A DNA stretch of 64,000 nt, from assembly GCA_964622545.1 (NCBI GenBank), contig CAZUQM010000005.1, positions 1 to 64,000 of the forward strand. The letters are read 5' to 3'. Below are positions 62,493-64,000 of the stretch, piece by piece (positions within the stretch are counted from its first letter, which is position 1; the number at the start of each line of letters is the position of its first letter). Made by a program: the position numbers and the translations under genes. Below the pieces are notes generated by a model that ran no database searches, had not been told where the DNA came from, and worked only from the letters and a program-made list of their open reading frames with translations. Source of the stretch: JAFGLZ01 sp964622545. GTDB lineage: Bacteria; Planctomycetota; Phycisphaerae; UBA1845; JAFGLZ01.

Positions 62493-64000
62493 ATGAACGG
62501 AGTCTGGACCGACGCTCAACCGAATACCGCCGTCGCGCACGATCGTGGCGCCTCAGCCGACCGGTCCGTCGCGTCAACCGTCCGGGCGCGCGACCTGCTC
62601 GCCGCCTCGACGCTGATCGTCTGTCCGGCGACGCTGCTGGCCTTTCTCGCCCTGCGGTACGGGTTCGAGCCGCCGGCCGGGGCTCGGGCCATGCTGGCGT
62701 TGGTCGTGCTCGGTGCGATACCGGGGTATCTGATCCAGCGCTACGTGGTGCGCCTGCGAGGAGCCACTCCGTTCGAGCACCTTGCCTCGTCGCTGCTGCT
62801 GGGCACGCTGATCACGCCCGCGGCGTGGTACATCCTCTGCTCGCTGGGCCTATCGGTGGTGTTCTTCCCGGCCCTGTTCGCCACGGCCGCGATCACCCCC
62901 TTCGCGTGCGGATGGCATCGCGACCTGGGACGTCGACTGGCAGGGTTGGTCGGCCCGGTCGAGGCGCTGCTCGTGGTCGTCGCGTTCGGCCTGGCGATCC
63001 TCTGGAGCTGGCAGCTCGACCTCGTGGCGTTCGAGGGCGATCGCGTCCGCATTCTGCCGCACAACGATCACATGCTGCATACGACGCTCATCGCCGAGCT
63101 GGCCCGCGGCGTGCCTCCTGAAACCGTGCCCTCCGTCGTCGGCGTGGACAAGTGGTCGTACCACTATCTACCGAACGTATGGACCGACATGGTCCGCCGT
63201 GTGGCCGACCTGGACGCGCGGACGGCGTACTTCATGATCACGTTGCCGTTGCGATACGTGCTGGTCTGTCTGGCGTTGTACCTGGCCCTGGCCGGGCGGT
63301 TCGGTCGACCGGCGGCGCTCGCCGGAGCGGCCTGCGTGTTGGGCTTCGTGGGTCATCCCGACGGCACGTACCTCCTGACGAACGGTCTGCTGACGTACCT
63401 CTACTGGAACGTGCCCGCATCGTTCGGGTTGGTGGCGGTCGGACTGATCCTCTATTACGCCTCGGCCTTGCCGGACGACACCCTGCGTCGGCGGTTGCTG
63501 ATCATGTCGTTCCTGGCCGCGCTGACGTTCTGGTTCAAGGCAAACTTCGCGCTGGCGGCCGTACCGGCGGTGGGCCTGGTGGCGGCCTGGAAGCTGATTC
63601 CCCGGCGAGACTGGCGCTGCCTGGCGGTCTGCTTCGTGATCCCGGTCGTCGCGGTCGCGCTGCGGACGTGGGACTCGACCACGGCCGATCTACCCTCGCC
63701 GCTGGCCTTCGAGCCCTGGCGGTTCGTGGAGTACATGTGGTGGAAGGGCAACCGGTGGCTGCGGGACCTGCTGGCCGAGACGGGCCCCGGCTGGCTGGCG
63801 GCGATCCTCGCGTGTTTGAATGCCATTCGCCTCAATGTCAACGCCCTGCCCGACGTCGTCCGTTCGCCGACGATCCTCGTGCTGAGCGTGCTCTACCTGT
63901 TCCACATCGGTCTGGCGGCCGCGGCGATCGCGAGCATCCGGTGCGGCTTCGCGCGCGGGGGTCGACGGATGCATCCGGTCGACGCCCTGCTGCTGCTGAT
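62493..64000 (+). CDS. Large polytopic membrane protein, paralog 2 (cut by right edge)
   Basis: 502 codons visible, still open at the window end. It follows the same plan as the upstream protein: GTLITPAAWYILCSLGLSVV, the loop PHNDHMLHTTLIAELARGVP, KWSYHYLPNVWTDMVRR, TLPLRYVLVCLALYLALA and LTFWFKANFALAAVPA, each matching a counterpart in paralog 1. Ten bases separate the two genes, so they are probably co-transcribed and may act as a pair. Function unknown. Confidence 0.75.
   Translation, partial: MNGVWTDAQPNTAVAHDRGASADRSVASTVRARDLLAASTLIVCPATLLAFLALRYGFEPPAGARAMLALVVLGAIPGYLIQRYVVRLRGATPFEHLASSLLLGTLITPAAWYILCSLGLSVVFFPALFATAAITPFACGWHRDLGRRLAGLVGPVEALLVVVAFGLAILWSWQLDLVAFEGDRVRILPHNDHMLHTTLIAELARGVPPETVPSVVGVDKWSYHYLPNVWTDMVRRVADLDARTAYFMITLPLRYVLVCLALYLALAGRFGRPAALAGAACVLGFVGHPDGTYLLTNGLLTYLYWNVPASFGLVAVGLILYYASALPDDTLRRRLLIMSFLAALTFWFKANFALAAVPAVGLVAAWKLIPRRDWRCLAVCFVIPVVAVALRTWDSTTADLPSPLAFEPWRFVEYMWWKGNRWLRDLLAETGPGWLAAILACLNAIRLNVNALPDVVRSPTILVLSVLYLFHIGLAAAAIASIRCGFARGGRRMHPVDALLLL

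Overview
This is a GC-rich, gene-dense bacterial window that most resembles Planctomycetota, possibly Phycisphaerae or a relative. The placement is an inference. It rests on two secreted formylglycine-type sulfatases, tandem secreted beta-propeller hydrolase-like proteins, a parallel beta-helix protein fragment with a planctomycete-style tail, many multi-PAS kinases, small secreted Cys-containing proteins and dispersed palindromic repeats. I see no rRNA, tRNA, CRISPR array, phage or autonomous transposase gene. Both edges cut genes: a PilB/GspE ATPase on the left and a large membrane protein on the right.

Layout. 1-6131 (minus): a tightly packed signalling operon (histidine kinase, CheY-like receiver, HD-GYP, degenerate GGDEF, STAS) ending in a pilus/secretion ATPase with a probable c-di-GMP-binding N-terminal domain. 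7077-10421: two paralogous secreted propeller proteins separated by a spacer full of hairpins. 10913-14200: a short nucleotide-sugar dehydrogenase, then a convergent radical SAM / GT-B glycosyltransferase pair. 14830-20271: a 1603-residue 8-PAS/2-GAF kinase with its FixJ-like regulator. 20466-30069: an envelope-glycan block (two ArnT-like transferases, a GT2, a LAB_N protein, a phosphoesterase, a small anchored protein, and an MsbA-like exporter with a PDZ-like insert). 30128-31126: an aldo/keto reductase interrupted by an amber codon. 31258-41053: a receiver-like/PAS/GGDEF/HD-GYP protein, ScpB, a Gfo/Idh/MocA oxidoreductase, an HtrA protease, a spermidine synthase split into membrane and catalytic genes, an RsbU-type phosphatase, a DUF192 protein and a membrane protein.

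41349-44346: two sulfatases with a degenerate repeat pair between them. 44836-48204: a Cache/PAS hybrid kinase. 48218-55635: a Tat/lipobox DUF362 protein, an orphan Imm63-like immunity protein, a three-gene URO-D/amidohydrolase operon, a phosphohexomutase and a C45-type lipoprotein. 55636-57942: an accessory scar with repeat palindromes, a 117-bp fold-back insertion inside one of them (6-bp target duplication), and two gene fragments truncated head to head at one junction. 57943-59929: two tiny secreted proteins and a retropepsin-like protein. 60404-64000: two tandem paralogous polytopic membrane proteins.

How it fits together. The left end looks like one circuit linking phospho-signalling and c-di-GMP to a type IV pilus or type II secretion motor. 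The centre builds and exports a cell-surface glycan. The sulfatases and propeller proteins probably act on sulfated or complex external polysaccharides. The most unusual items are the fold-back insertion inside a repeat palindrome, the in-frame amber in the reductase, the PDZ-like insertion in the exporter, the orphan immunity gene, and the recurrence of degenerate receiver and GGDEF domains.
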